Origin: a bacterium
GTDB lineage: Bacteria; 4484-113; JAGGVC01
Assembly: GCA_039961635.1 (NCBI GenBank)
Contig: JABRWB010000005.1
Span: 23,259-87,258, forward strand
Length of the DNA: 64,000 nt
Reading direction: 5' to 3'
The translations under genes and the position numbers were made by a program. Below are positions 23,887-33,250 of this stretch, piece after piece; the first letter of the stretch is position 1; each line of letters starts with the position of its first letter. Below the pieces are notes generated by a model that did not search any database, was not told where the DNA came from, and saw only the letters and a program-made list of their open reading frames with translations.

Positions 23887-26535
23887 GTGATAAACAAAGG
23901 ATTTCTCAGGCGGGCATTTCTTGCTTCGATCATGGCGGCCGTAATTTTGCTCGCGGCAATATCGTGCGGAAAAAACAGCCGGTTGGTTTCGCCGTCCAAT
24001 CGCGAATCCGCTATTCGGGAAGTCGAGCGGCTCGAAGCCCCCGAGGGCGTCAATCCCGAAATACTCAACTTGCTCAAATCCGAACTCGTGCGTCAGCTCG
24101 AGGCGCGAAGCGACGGCAGAATTGCGTCGGCGCTGCCCGCAGGTGACTCTGCGACCGTGACGGACTTGATTTTCAACTCCCAGTCCAATCAAATGGAATG
24201 GACTTACACCAATCCCGGCGATTACGACGCGAACGGGGAAGTCGGCGTGGCGGATATAACTCCGATTGCGTTGAATTTCGGTGCGGTCACAAACGACGGA
24301 GCAGGCGACGACGCCTACGAATCTTGGATAGACGGCGACGGAAACGGCGAGGTCGGGGTGTCCGACATAACGCCGATAGCACTTAATTTTCTTGGGCAGA
24401 TTTCGGGCTATTACCTTCTCAACGGTCCGTCGCAGACAGGGCCATGGACGACTGTGCAGACGATAACGCTCGACCAGCGGCTGCAGGGCTACCCGGTCCG
24501 TTTCCAGGGGTTCGGCACGACTTTTCCGGAAGCGTACTTCGCGGTCGTGGCCTTCGACGCGGACGACAACCGCGGCGAAATAAGCAACGTTGTCGCCTAT
24601 TCCGGAAATGCCCTTCCCTCCGCGGTTTTAAACGCCGATTCGTTGTCCGGGCCTGCTCCCCTCACTGTAAATTTCGACTCATCCGGCTCCACCGATTCCG
24701 ACGGGGTAATAGAGCGTTTCGAGTGGGACTTCGAGGGCGACGGTATCTTCGATCTGGACACCGGCGCCGATCCTTCCGCGATGCATGTTTACACAGCGCA
24801 GGGAAGCTTCTTCGCGACCGTCCGGGTCGTGGACAACTTCGGCGGAAGCGACACGGATTCGATTTGGATAAATGTCTCCGCCGAAGGCAACGAACCGCCC
24901 GTCGCCGCTTTGACGGCCGATTACTATCAGGGCAAAACTCCGCTTCTGGTCACCTTCGACGCGTCGTCCAGCACCGATTCGGACGGCACGATTGCATCTT
25001 TCCAATGGGATTTCGACGGAGACGGAACTTTTGATGAAGACACCGGCACGACTCCGGCCGCGTCGAACAATTACACCTTGGCAGGTACGTATTTTCCCGC
25101 GGTGAAGGTGACCGACGACGGAGGCGCATCGGACACGTTTTCAATCGAGATAACGGTATCCGAAAACCAGTATCCGTCGGGGGCGTTCGTTGTCAATCCG
25201 GTGGCCGGAAATCCGTGGGCATTCGAATTCGACGCATCGGCGTCGAGCGACCCGGACGGAAACATCGTGAGTTTCCAGTGGGATTGGGAAAGCGACGGTA
25301 ATTTCGATTACGACGGCGGCGGCGACAGCATGGCGTCGCATATCTTTTCCGGGAACGGCCATTATAACGTTACGCTCCGCGTCACCGACGACAACGGCGC
25401 ATCGGCCGACACGACGCATGAGGTGACGGTTGATGTCCCGCCTCTCATCTGGAACAAAACCGAGCCTTACATTTTGCCTTTCGGACAGGGCGTATTGTCC
25501 AGCCCGTCGCTTGCGATAATTGAAGGGACGTACGGCCCTGTTCCGGCAATCGCGTACAACGAATACAACCAATTCGTCGGAGACGCCATTTATTACGTTT
25601 CCGCCTCGGACTCGACCGGAGTTTCCTGGAATCCCCCCGCGTTCGTGCTGCTTGAGAAGGGCGCCTCGATCGATTTGCTTGAGGTTAACGGCCGTCCGGC
25701 GATTGCGTGGGAATCCATTTCCAATCACCTGACATTTTTGAGGGCGGACGACCTTGACGGCTTGACCTGGAGCGGCACGCCTTGGGTCAGCGATGTTTTC
25801 GGAAGCGGCCGATTCGCCTCCATGGCGATTTCAGGCGCGGGAAATCCGGTGATCGCTTCGTACAGCTGGTTCGACAAGCTGCCGTATTTTTCAAGGGCGA
25901 CCGATCCTGACGGCACGACCTGGGCGTCCGACATCGAACTCGAAAGCGTCGCCGATAACGGCAAGCACATTTCGCTGGCGATTTTGGAAGGGTGGCCTTC
26001 GGTTGCGTATTACGATTATGCGAACGGCGACCTCAAGTACGCCTCGGCGGTGGAAACTGACGGCAGCGCATGGAACGAGCCGCTTACCGCATATTCGGAC
26101 GGGGACGTCGGCTCGTACTGCACGATGACGACTATATATCCCGAATCGGGGCCGCCGATGCCCGCGATTGCCTGCTTGGACTACGCGAATCTGCGGATTA
26201 TGTTCATAACGGCCGCGGACAGAAGCGGCTCGACCTGGAATCCGCCGGTGACTATCGAATCCGAATTTCCAAGCGGCCCCATGGCGCTTGGGCTGGTTGG
26301 CGGAAAACCCGCGATCGCGTACACCGCGAACATCGGCGCTTCCACGCCGCAATTGTGCTACAAGTACGCCTTGGACTTCGAGGGAACGGCATGGAGCGCG
26401 CGGCAGCAGGTGCATCTCGGGTATTGCGAATCGATAAACCTGGTGGACATCGATGGGCATCCGGCCGTGTCGTTCATAGACAACACCGCGGATCCGACAA
26501 AGCTGTACTACGCGTACAGTCCTGGGACGGAGTAA
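23887..26535 (+). CDS. lipoprotein paralogue: dockerin-like repeats, three PKD domains, propeller repeats
   Basis: An 882-residue protein starting at GTG 23887 (GAGG upstream). The lipobox is AISC. Dockerin-like pair: DYDANGEVGVADITPIA and DGDGNGEVGVSDITPIA, the most canonical of the three. Then an FN3-like region, three PKD domains (LNADSLSGPAPLTVNFDSS; LTADYYQGKTPLLVTFDAS; FEFDASASSDPDGNIV), and propeller repeats ending YYAYSPGTE. It is the third in a tandem array from 18811. The promoter is not visible in the 214-bp gap before it; transcription could continue from upstream. Confidence 0.87.
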   Translation: MINKGFLRRAFLASIMAAVILLAAISCGKNSRLVSPSNRESAIREVERLEAPEGVNPEILNLLKSELVRQLEARSDGRIASALPAGDSATVTDLIFNSQSNQMEWTYTNPGDYDANGEVGVADITPIALNFGAVTNDGAGDDAYESWIDGDGNGEVGVSDITPIALNFLGQISGYYLLNGPSQTGPWTTVQTITLDQRLQGYPVRFQGFGTTFPEAYFAVVAFDADDNRGEISNVVAYSGNALPSAVLNADSLSGPAPLTVNFDSSGSTDSDGVIERFEWDFEGDGIFDLDTGADPSAMHVYTAQGSFFATVRVVDNFGGSDTDSIWINVSAEGNEPPVAALTADYYQGKTPLLVTFDASSSTDSDGTIASFQWDFDGDGTFDEDTGTTPAASNNYTLAGTYFPAVKVTDDGGASDTFSIEITVSENQYPSGAFVVNPVAGNPWAFEFDASASSDPDGNIVSFQWDWESDGNFDYDGGGDSMASHIFSGNGHYNVTLRVTDDNGASADTTHEVTVDVPPLIWNKTEPYILPFGQGVLSSPSLAIIEGTYGPVPAIAYNEYNQFVGDAIYYVSASDSTGVSWNPPAFVLLEKGASIDLLEVNGRPAIAWESISNHLTFLRADDLDGLTWSGTPWVSDVFGSGRFASMAISGAGNPVIASYSWFDKLPYFSRATDPDGTTWASDIELESVADNGKHISLAILEGWPSVAYYDYANGDLKYASAVETDGSAWNEPLTAYSDGDVGSYCTMTTIYPESGPPMPAIACLDYANLRIMFITAADRSGSTWNPPVTIESEFPSGPMALGLVGGKPAIAYTANIGASTPQLCYKYALDFEGTAWSARQQVHLGYCESINLVDIDGHPAVSFIDNTADPTKLYYAYSPGTE

Positions 26536-26622
26536 CGCGGTTGCGGAATCGCGATGCGGACGCGGAATCTCCCGCGCTTGGTCCAAGCCCTCGCAGGCAG
26601 GTTTGGATGTACGTTCGAGCTG

Positions 26623-27968
26623 TCAATGCTCGACCGCGAATCCCGCAAGCAGGCTGTTCGCGAACACGACGCGCTTTTCGCCGGTTTCGGGATCGTAACG
26701 CATCACGCACAACGTGGCCTGCTGTCCGGGCTTTAGAACGCGGGAGCTGAAATACCAGAGCGCCCCGTCCGAGGCGATGTCCAGTCCGGTGGGCAAATTG
26801 AAACAATCGTCGATATATTTCGCCGATAAATCGGCGTTTAGCTCTGCAATGCAGCATTTGTTGCCGATCCGGTTATGGAACAACAGGTAGCTCGCCTTTG
26901 AATCCGGATTATGCACGATATTCGCAAGGGATGAACCGGTTAATTTCGCGGCAAGCGCACCGTCTATTTTGACAAATGCTTCTTTCGCTTCATATGTTTC
27001 CGGATTCAATTCGAAAAACCCGATTTTCTGCTCCCATTTGGAATACGGCATCGATCCGATTCCCGCTTCGTAATTAACTGCAAACAAATCGCCTCGCCCG
27101 TCGCTTCTTGGAAATACGACATACGCGTTGCCGACCTTGGTTTTCGGATTTGCATTCAATAAAGGCTTGTCATAAAGGCATGGCATGGGAGCCGTCATTC
27201 CAGCCGGAATGGAATCAGGAAAAACAAGATGGCTGGTGATTTCATCTTTCGCTAAGTCAATCCAAAGGATGTTCGATTCGTACGATTTTGCCTGATTCAA
27301 TGCAGTTGGATGCGCTTCAATTGAAATTGCCACTGATTTTTGCATGAAGCTGTAAGCAGTCCGCTTTGGACCATATATTCCGAGTTGATTTGGCAAGGCA
27401 AACTCGTGCTTAACTGCATCGACTTTATCGTCCCGCCATTCCCATATAACTGTTTTGGCGGCGGCGGCGCCTTGGGTAAATCGAGTACTACGATTGTCCA
27501 ATGCAAAGTGGGTAATCCCGGTGAACGTCGATTTCTTGGGCATTGGTTCAAGGCTGCGGTTGCTGGGATTGAGCATGTAACTTTCAAATCCCAAATCGTT
27601 TTTGGCTGGTTCAAAAGTAACGGGCATCTTTCCGCCCAGCAAGTCTATGCTCGGATAGTATGCGGGCTTCTGGGGATCGAAAATTGCTTAAATGTTCTCG
27701 CTTTCCACACCTTCTTGCCCTCGATGTCCGACGCCCGTAAAACCAGAAACTCGCTTTTAAACGGCGACTTTTCGCGAATAAACGTGTACATTCTCCGCAT
27801 AACTGACGGCGATTGAGCGTACGTGCCGGGTAGAAAGGCTGAGCTGCCGATAAAAATCGCCCCCGTCGGCGGCTTCGGGGAGTAGTAATCCCAGAGGTTA
27901 TAGCCCGCCGCGCCCGCCGCGGCAATCAGCACCGCAATAAATGCAACAAGCCGGATACGCCGACGCAT
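26623..27968 (-). pseudogene. periplasmic repeat protein gene with probable single-base frameshift
   Basis: The gene starts at ATG 27968 with one membrane helix (IRLVAFIAVLIAAAGAAGY) and a first segment ending KVWKARTFKQF in one frame. At about 27675-27690, around an A4/T4 run, the coding signal moves to another frame that supplies FDPQKPAYYPSIDLLGGKMPV and continues to the stop at 26623 (339 residues from the first Met). Neither frame has a good start of its own at the junction. The C-terminal region is beta-propeller-like (ALDNRSTRF, NAYVVFPRSDGRGDLFAV, GLDIASDGALWYFSS), like a secreted six-bladed propeller. Either a sequencing error or a broken gene. No family recognised. Confidence 0.6.
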
Positions 27969-28030
27969 GCGAATCACACGGGGATATTGTACTCCAGATG
28001 GCTTATTCTTCAGCGACTCGGAATTTAGGG

Positions 28031-28036
28031 TATAAT
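28031..28036 (+). promoter_or_regulatory. -10 element for leaderless hicB transcript
   Basis: A perfect TATAAT ends 7 nt before the ATG (28044) of the antitoxin gene, so the start point probably is the ATG itself. This parallels the solitary HicB-like gene at 14096. Confidence 0.6.
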
Positions 28037-28043
28037 CTGCTTG

Positions 28044-28253
28044 ATGGACGAGATTGTATTCATCGTCGAGGAAGACGAATCGGGCGGTTACTGCGCCCGT
28101 TCCGTGGGGCACGGAATCTTCACGGAGGCGGACGATCTGGACGAACTGAAAGCGATGATAGAGGACGCCATCGAAGCCTATTTCTTCGACTCGCCCGCAA
28201 AGCCCTCGTCGTACTCCATCACCTACAGCAACATTCCCGTTCCCGCAAGATGA
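28044..28253 (+). CDS. HicB-like antitoxin (DUF1902 type)
   Basis: A 69-residue protein with HicB-type fold (EIVFIVEEDESGGYCARSVG, then DDLDELKAMIEDAIEAYFF). It should bind and neutralise the adjacent HicA toxin. Start chosen at ATG 28044 (a TTG precedes it by one codon). Its TGA overlaps the ATG of the toxin by 4 bp, so expression is coupled with the antitoxin first, opposite to the classical hicA-hicB order. The -10 at 28031-28036 predicts a leaderless mRNA. Related to the solitary gene at 15179-15361. Confidence 0.82.
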   Translation: MDEIVFIVEEDESGGYCARSVGHGIFTEADDLDELKAMIEDAIEAYFFDSPAKPSSYSITYSNIPVPAR

Positions 28254-28495
28254 GGATTCCGAGGGATTTAAGCGGTCGCGAGTTTCTAAAGAAGCTCTCA
28301 GTTCTCGGCTACGAATTCCGCTATCAAACAGGAAGCCACCTGATTTGCGAAACGCTGCAAAACGGTAAGCACCGCGTCAGCATACCGAATCATAATCCGG
28401 TGAAGGTCGGTACGCTATCTTGGATACTTGGCGACATAGCGGATCATCACGGCAAGAGCCAAAAGGAATTGATGCTTTTGCTTTTCGGCAAATAA
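28250..28495 (+). CDS. hicA: HicA-family mRNA interferase toxin
   Basis: An 81-residue protein with the double-stranded RNA-binding-like HicA fold. Key residues: GREFLKKLSVLGYEF near the start, then GSHLIC with the catalytic His region, and HRVSIPNHNPVKVGTL with the second conserved His. It cleaves mRNA when free of antitoxin. Overlaps the antitoxin stop by 4 bp (ATGA). Length is typical for the family (about 60-85). It converges with the acyl-CoA dehydrogenase gene, with 12 bp between the two stops. Confidence 0.85.
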   Translation: MRIPRDLSGREFLKKLSVLGYEFRYQTGSHLICETLQNGKHRVSIPNHNPVKVGTLSWILGDIADHHGKSQKELMLLLFGK

Positions 28496-28507
28496 TATCC
28501 CTTGCAC

Positions 28508-29665
28508 CTACATCTTCCTCAGCACCTCGTGCGCGATGACCATCCGCTGTATTTCGTTCGTGCCCTCGTATATGCGCTTGATGCGGGCGTCCCGGTAGTA
28601 GCGCTCGAGCGGGAAGTCCTTCGTGTACCCGTACCCGCCGTGAATCTGCAGCGCCAGGTCGGTCACCTTCCCGCACACCTCGCTTGCGTAAAGCTTCGCC
28701 TGCGCGGCCTCCAGCGTGCACTTGCCGTGGTGCGCGTCCTTCGCCCACGCGGCGTAGTAAACCATCAGCCGCGCGGCCTGAAGCTCGGTCGCCATGTCCG
28801 CGATCATCCACTGGATCGCCTGGAAGTCCTTGAGCTTGCTCCCGAACTGCTCGCGCTCCTTCGAATACTTGACCGCGGCCTCCAGCGCCGCCTGCGCGAT
28901 GCCGACGCTCGCCGCTCCCACGCCGATGCGGCCAGAATCCAGCGTCTTCATCGCCATCAGGAATCCGCGCCCGACGCTTTTCGGCCCGCCGAGTATGTCC
29001 GTCTCCGGAATCCGCACGTTCTCGAAGTGAAGCTCGGTCTGCACCGTGCCGCGGATTCCCATGGTTTCCTCTATTTTGCCCGTTGTGAATCCGGGCGCTC
29101 CCCGCTCCAATAAAAAGGGCGTTATCCCGCGCAGCCCCGCTTCCGGATTCGTCGTCGCCATGATGATGAAAACATCGGCGTAGTGGCCGTTGGTGATCCA
29201 CTGCTTGTGGCCGTTAAGCACGTAATCGCTCCCGTCCTTCACCGCCCGCGTCCTTATCCCCGCGGCGTCGCTTCCCGCGGATGGCTCGGTCAAGCCGAAC
29301 GCGCCTATTTTTTCCGCGCTGCAAAGCTGCGGAAGGTAATGCTTCTTCTGCTCCTCGGTACCGAACATGAGTATCGGCATGGAGCAAAGCGAGCAATGCG
29401 CGCCCATTATCGTCGCGGTCGAACCGCAGGCGCGGGCCACTTCCTCGCCGATTATCGCATACGAAATCGTGTCCAGGCCGGGTCCGCCGTACTCCTCCGG
29501 AATGGGCGGAGTGAGAAGCCCGAGCTCGGCCATCTTTTTCAAATTTTCCTTCGGAAACTCGCGCGTCTGCTCGAGCTGCGCGGCGGCGGGGGCCAAAACT
29601 TCCTCGGCGAATTCCCGCGCCATCTGGCGGATCATTTCGTGCTCTTCGGAAAGGGCGAAATCCAT
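28508..29665 (-). CDS. acyl-CoA dehydrogenase (short-chain/butyryl-type)
   Basis: A 385-residue FAD-dependent dehydrogenase that introduces the alpha-beta double bond in an acyl-CoA and passes electrons to ETF. Signatures include FGLTEPSAGSDAAG (FAD/substrate loop), QWITNGHYADVF, and at the C-terminus IHGGYGYTKDFPLERYYRD followed by IYEGTNEIQR, whose Glu is the usual catalytic base in short-chain enzymes. Start at ATG 29665 with GGGAG before it; an upstream TTG is possible. Its length is standard. No ETF or crotonase genes neighbour it here. Confidence 0.9.
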   Translation of the reverse strand: MDFALSEEHEMIRQMAREFAEEVLAPAAAQLEQTREFPKENLKKMAELGLLTPPIPEEYGGPGLDTISYAIIGEEVARACGSTATIMGAHCSLCSMPILMFGTEEQKKHYLPQLCSAEKIGAFGLTEPSAGSDAAGIRTRAVKDGSDYVLNGHKQWITNGHYADVFIIMATTNPEAGLRGITPFLLERGAPGFTTGKIEETMGIRGTVQTELHFENVRIPETDILGGPKSVGRGFLMAMKTLDSGRIGVGAASVGIAQAALEAAVKYSKEREQFGSKLKDFQAIQWMIADMATELQAARLMVYYAAWAKDAHHGKCTLEAAQAKLYASEVCGKVTDLALQIHGGYGYTKDFPLERYYRDARIKRIYEGTNEIQRMVIAHEVLRKM

Positions 29666-29859
29666 ATGCAACTCCCAAAAACGTACTTCCGGCGCGGCCC
29701 GCCCGCTGGCTGAATCCGGACGCCGGATGCCGGATTATCGCGCCGCGGCGCGTCCGGGTTGCTCTCGGCCGCCGAATCCCGGAATTTCACATGCCCCGCA
29801 AAATGCCGGATTCGGCCGGTAGTAATACTCGTCCCGGCGCGCTGCCGGGGGAGGCTCGA

Positions 29860-31815
29860 ATGGGTAAATCCGTTGCTGCGAAGATACTTGAAAGCCACCT
29901 GCGGGAGGGCGAACTCGTCGCAGGCGAGGAAATCGGCATTGCGATTGACGAGGTGCTGGTGCAGGACATAACCGGCACCGTCGTGATGCAGAATTTCGAA
30001 GGGATGGGGCTGGCGCGAGCGCGAGCGCGCGTCGCGGTCGCGTACGGCGACCACAACGTGCTTCAGTTCGACACGCGCAACTCGCAGGACCACCGCTACC
30101 TTGCGAGCGCATGTCGCAAATACGGGATGCACTGGGCAAAGCCGGGCGCGGGAATCGGCCACCAGATCCACCAGGAGCAATTCGCGCGGCCCGGCGAAAC
30201 CGCGCTCGGAGCGGACAGCCACACCCCGCACTGCGGCGGATTGGGGATGATCGCCATCGGCGCGGGCGGGATGGATGTCGCGGTCGCGCTCGCGGGCGGC
30301 ACTTATTACCTGAAGATGCCCGAAATCGTGAACGTCCGTTTGACCGGCGCGCTTTCGCCGTGGGTGACCGCGAAGGACGTGATCCTCGAAATGCTGCGGC
30401 GGCTCACGTGCCGCGGCGGGCTTGGCAGGATTTTCGAATACACCGGGCCGGGAATCGCGGGCTTGAACGCGCAGCAGCGCTGCACGATCACGAACATGGG
30501 CGCGGAGCTGGGCGCGACGACTTCGATATTTCCGAGCGACGAAACGACGAAAGCTTATCTCGCGACCGTGGGCCGTGAAAATGAATGGGCCGAAATCCTG
30601 CCCGACGCGGACGCGGAATATTCAAGCGTGATCGAAATAGACCTTTCGCAAATCGTCCCGCTGGTCGCAAAGCCGTCGCTTCCGGACAACGTCGTTCCGA
30701 TAGATGAAATCGAGGGCACGCCGATTCACCAGATTATCGTCGGCTCGTGCACTAACGGCTCGTACATGGATATGGTCTCTCTTGCGGAAATCGTGCGCGG
30801 AAAACGGATCGCCGACGGCCTTGAGTTTATCCTGCACCCGTCGTCGCGCGCGGATCTTGAATTGCTAGCGCGCGAAGGGTACGCGGCCGAGCTTATTGCC
30901 GCGGGGATAACTATCGGTGAGCCGACTTGCGGGCCGTGCATCGGCAGCGGCCACGTCCCGGCGGAAGGCACGAACAGCCTGCGCGTCATAAACCGCAATT
31001 TCAGCGGGCGCAGCGGGCTGAAAAACGACAGCGTCTACCTTTCGTCAACCGAGGTCGCGGCCGCGACCGCGCTTACCGGCGTCCTTTCAGACCCGCGCAA
31101 GCTGGGAATCGCGTATCCCGGCCAGCGCATCCCGGAGAAGCTGGGCGGCAATCCCAACCTCGTTGCGCCCGCGCCGGAAAATGAAGCCGCGAATCTCGCG
31201 GTCGAGCGCGGCGACAACATCGTGCCGGTTCCGGTCAAATCGCCGCTCGCGGAAACCGTTTCCGGCAAGGTGCTTCTGAAAGTGGGCGACGACATCACGA
31301 CCGACCACATAATCCCGGCGCAGGCGAACATTCTGATTTTCCGCAGCAACATCCCGAAGCTCTCCGATTTCGTTTTCCACCGCGTCGACCCGGAGTTTTC
31401 AGCACGCGCCAAGGAATGGGGCGGCGGCTGGATTATCGGCGGGACGAACTACGGCCAGGGGTCCAGCCGGGAGCACGCGGCGATCTGCCCGATGTTCCTC
31501 GGCGTGCCCGGAGTGATCGCCAAGACGTTCGCGCGCATCCACAAGAGCAACCTGATGAACTGGGGGCTTTTGCCGCTCACGTTTGCGGACGGCGCGGACT
31601 ACGACAAAATCGATTCCGGCGACGAAATCGAGCTGCGCGATCCGCGCACGCTTGTCGATCCGGCGAAGATTTCCGGCGACGATACGATTACGAACGGAGT
31701 CGCGATAAACAAAACGAAAGGTTTCCAGTTCGCAGTCACGCTGGATGCCACAAAGAGGGAGCGAAAGCTGATACTCGCGGGCGGCAGGCTGGCGGAGGTG
31801 AAGGGAGGGAGCTAG
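29860..31815 (+). CDS. aconitate hydratase (Aquifex-type, [4Fe-4S])
   Basis: A 651-residue aconitase that isomerises citrate and isocitrate in the TCA cycle. Cluster Cys residues occur in VGSCTNGSYMDM (about residue 297) and TCGPCIGSG (two Cys). The swivel domain follows in the same chain: DDITTDHIIPAQANIL, WIIGGTNYGQGSSREHAA (substrate-binding Ser/Arg) and IHKSNLMNWGLLPL. Length fits the short Aquifex-type aconitases rather than the 850-900-residue AcnA/AcnB. ATG 29860 follows GGGGGAGGC. The 194-bp gap to the acyl-CoA dehydrogenase is divergent and presumably holds both promoters. Confidence 0.9.
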   Translation: MGKSVAAKILESHLREGELVAGEEIGIAIDEVLVQDITGTVVMQNFEGMGLARARARVAVAYGDHNVLQFDTRNSQDHRYLASACRKYGMHWAKPGAGIGHQIHQEQFARPGETALGADSHTPHCGGLGMIAIGAGGMDVAVALAGGTYYLKMPEIVNVRLTGALSPWVTAKDVILEMLRRLTCRGGLGRIFEYTGPGIAGLNAQQRCTITNMGAELGATTSIFPSDETTKAYLATVGRENEWAEILPDADAEYSSVIEIDLSQIVPLVAKPSLPDNVVPIDEIEGTPIHQIIVGSCTNGSYMDMVSLAEIVRGKRIADGLEFILHPSSRADLELLAREGYAAELIAAGITIGEPTCGPCIGSGHVPAEGTNSLRVINRNFSGRSGLKNDSVYLSSTEVAAATALTGVLSDPRKLGIAYPGQRIPEKLGGNPNLVAPAPENEAANLAVERGDNIVPVPVKSPLAETVSGKVLLKVGDDITTDHIIPAQANILIFRSNIPKLSDFVFHRVDPEFSARAKEWGGGWIIGGTNYGQGSSREHAAICPMFLGVPGVIAKTFARIHKSNLMNWGLLPLTFADGADYDKIDSGDEIELRDPRTLVDPAKISGDDTITNGVAINKTKGFQFAVTLDATKRERKLILAGGRLAEVKGGS

Positions 31816-31868
31816 CTCCGGAGAAAATGTCAAAACAACCGTAAGCCGCCGGCCTAAATCGCTTCGTC

Positions 31869-33044
31869 CTATTTCCCTATCGCCTTCCAGATGAAGCGGT
31901 CGCGGCTCTCCGCCAGATTGACGGGCTGCGGATCGCCAATCCGCACGTGGTTTCGGTCGTACATAAGATGCACGACGGGCTGTTTGAAGAACATCGGATT
32001 TATCTTGGTCACGATTCCAAGCTCGCCGGTGTTGAGCAAAACCACGGTTCCGACGGGGTACAGCCCGACTTTGCGCAGCAGCCTGTGCAGCACCTTGCTG
32101 CCGAAGTGGCGAACATCGTCCTGTATGAGCAGGTTGATCGCGTTGGAAGGCTGAAGCGCTTTGCGGAAGGGGCGGTCGGTGATGAGCGCGTCGTAACAAT
32201 CGCAAATCGAAAGAATAAGCGCCTGGAACGGGATGTCTTTGTCCGCAAGTCCGCGGTGGTAGCCTTGGCCGTCCAACCGCTCGTGGTGCGCCGCTATCAT
32301 TTCCATCGCGGCTTGCGCCAGAGGAAGCGAAGAGGAAAGCATCTCGACGCCGTCCGGGGGGTGCTTTTTAATGCGCCTGAACTCGTCCGGGGTGAGGCGG
32401 CCGGGCTTGAGTCTTATTTCCTCCGGTACGCGCAGCATCCCGACGTTATGCATAAGAACGCCCTGCACCAATGCCTCCAACTCCGCCGACACCGCAATTT
32501 CGTCTTTGTTCAGCGTGATGAAAAGCGTGGCGGTTCTGATCGCGTGCGCGTACTCGTACTGGTCGTGCTGCGCCATTTCGTACAGCATCAGCGCGGTGCC
32601 GTTGGTTCCGAGCACTTTCGCGATAAGTTCGCGGGCCAATTCGGCCAGCGCCTTTTTGTCCGCCGATGAGCCGGTGATAACCTGGGTTATTACTTTCGAA
32701 ACGTGCTCGAGCGATTGCCTGAAGAACGCCGGCTCGAGGATCGGCTTCAGGCCGATGTCGGAGATGAATTCCTTCAGTTCCTCCTGCTGCGGCATTTCGG
32801 GCTCTTCTGCGGGAGGCGCGGATTCGCCGGCTTGGCCCGCTTCCTCGGCGGCCCGTTTTTTGCCGAGCTCGATGATCATTTTCGAATCGGTGAGGATTTC
32901 GGTAATGCCGCGCGCGGAAAGCCTCCTCAAGATGTCGGCCGTTAATTCGGTGCCCTTGACCAGGAGGAGCTTCAAGTCCTCCGTGTAGATGTTCTGATCG
33001 ATGACGTCGCCTGGCTTGAGAACCGAGACAGGAACTTTCTCCAA
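31869..33044 (-). CDS. HD-GYP-like protein with degenerate metal site
   Basis: A 391-residue protein with an N-terminal beta region (about 1-70), an acidic linker, and a C-terminal HD-GYP-type domain. The HHE-x-LDGQGYHRGL motif and the final beta extension (NTGELGIVTKINPMFF) are typical. The HD pair itself reads LMHNVGMLRVPEE instead of LLHDIGKIGIPD: Asp is replaced by Asn and Lys by Met. The first His region reads EYAHAIRTATLF. A c-di-GMP phosphodiesterase activity is therefore doubtful, and a sensory or regulatory role more likely. Start at TTG 33044 (GGAG 7 nt upstream); an earlier TTG at 33086 is possible. Confidence 0.8.
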   Translation of the reverse strand: MEKVPVSVLKPGDVIDQNIYTEDLKLLLVKGTELTADILRRLSARGITEILTDSKMIIELGKKRAAEEAGQAGESAPPAEEPEMPQQEELKEFISDIGLKPILEPAFFRQSLEHVSKVITQVITGSSADKKALAELARELIAKVLGTNGTALMLYEMAQHDQYEYAHAIRTATLFITLNKDEIAVSAELEALVQGVLMHNVGMLRVPEEIRLKPGRLTPDEFRRIKKHPPDGVEMLSSSLPLAQAAMEMIAAHHERLDGQGYHRGLADKDIPFQALILSICDCYDALITDRPFRKALQPSNAINLLIQDDVRHFGSKVLHRLLRKVGLYPVGTVVLLNTGELGIVTKINPMFFKQPVVHLMYDRNHVRIGDPQPVNLAESRDRFIWKAIGK

Positions 33045-33250
33045 CTCAAAACTCCATAGATGACCTGGCGGCAATCGAACGTGCAAAAACGCGCCATCCC
33101 GCCAACATGGCGGAATCCGCGGCGCGCATACAGCATTGTACCAGCGTTTTAAAAATCTGACTACATCTCAACGGGCTGTTGGGAAAAATTTTTACATCGG
33201 CGCGCCGCGCTTGCACAATAGTTGCGAAACGCTTAGGCTATACTTGCGGC

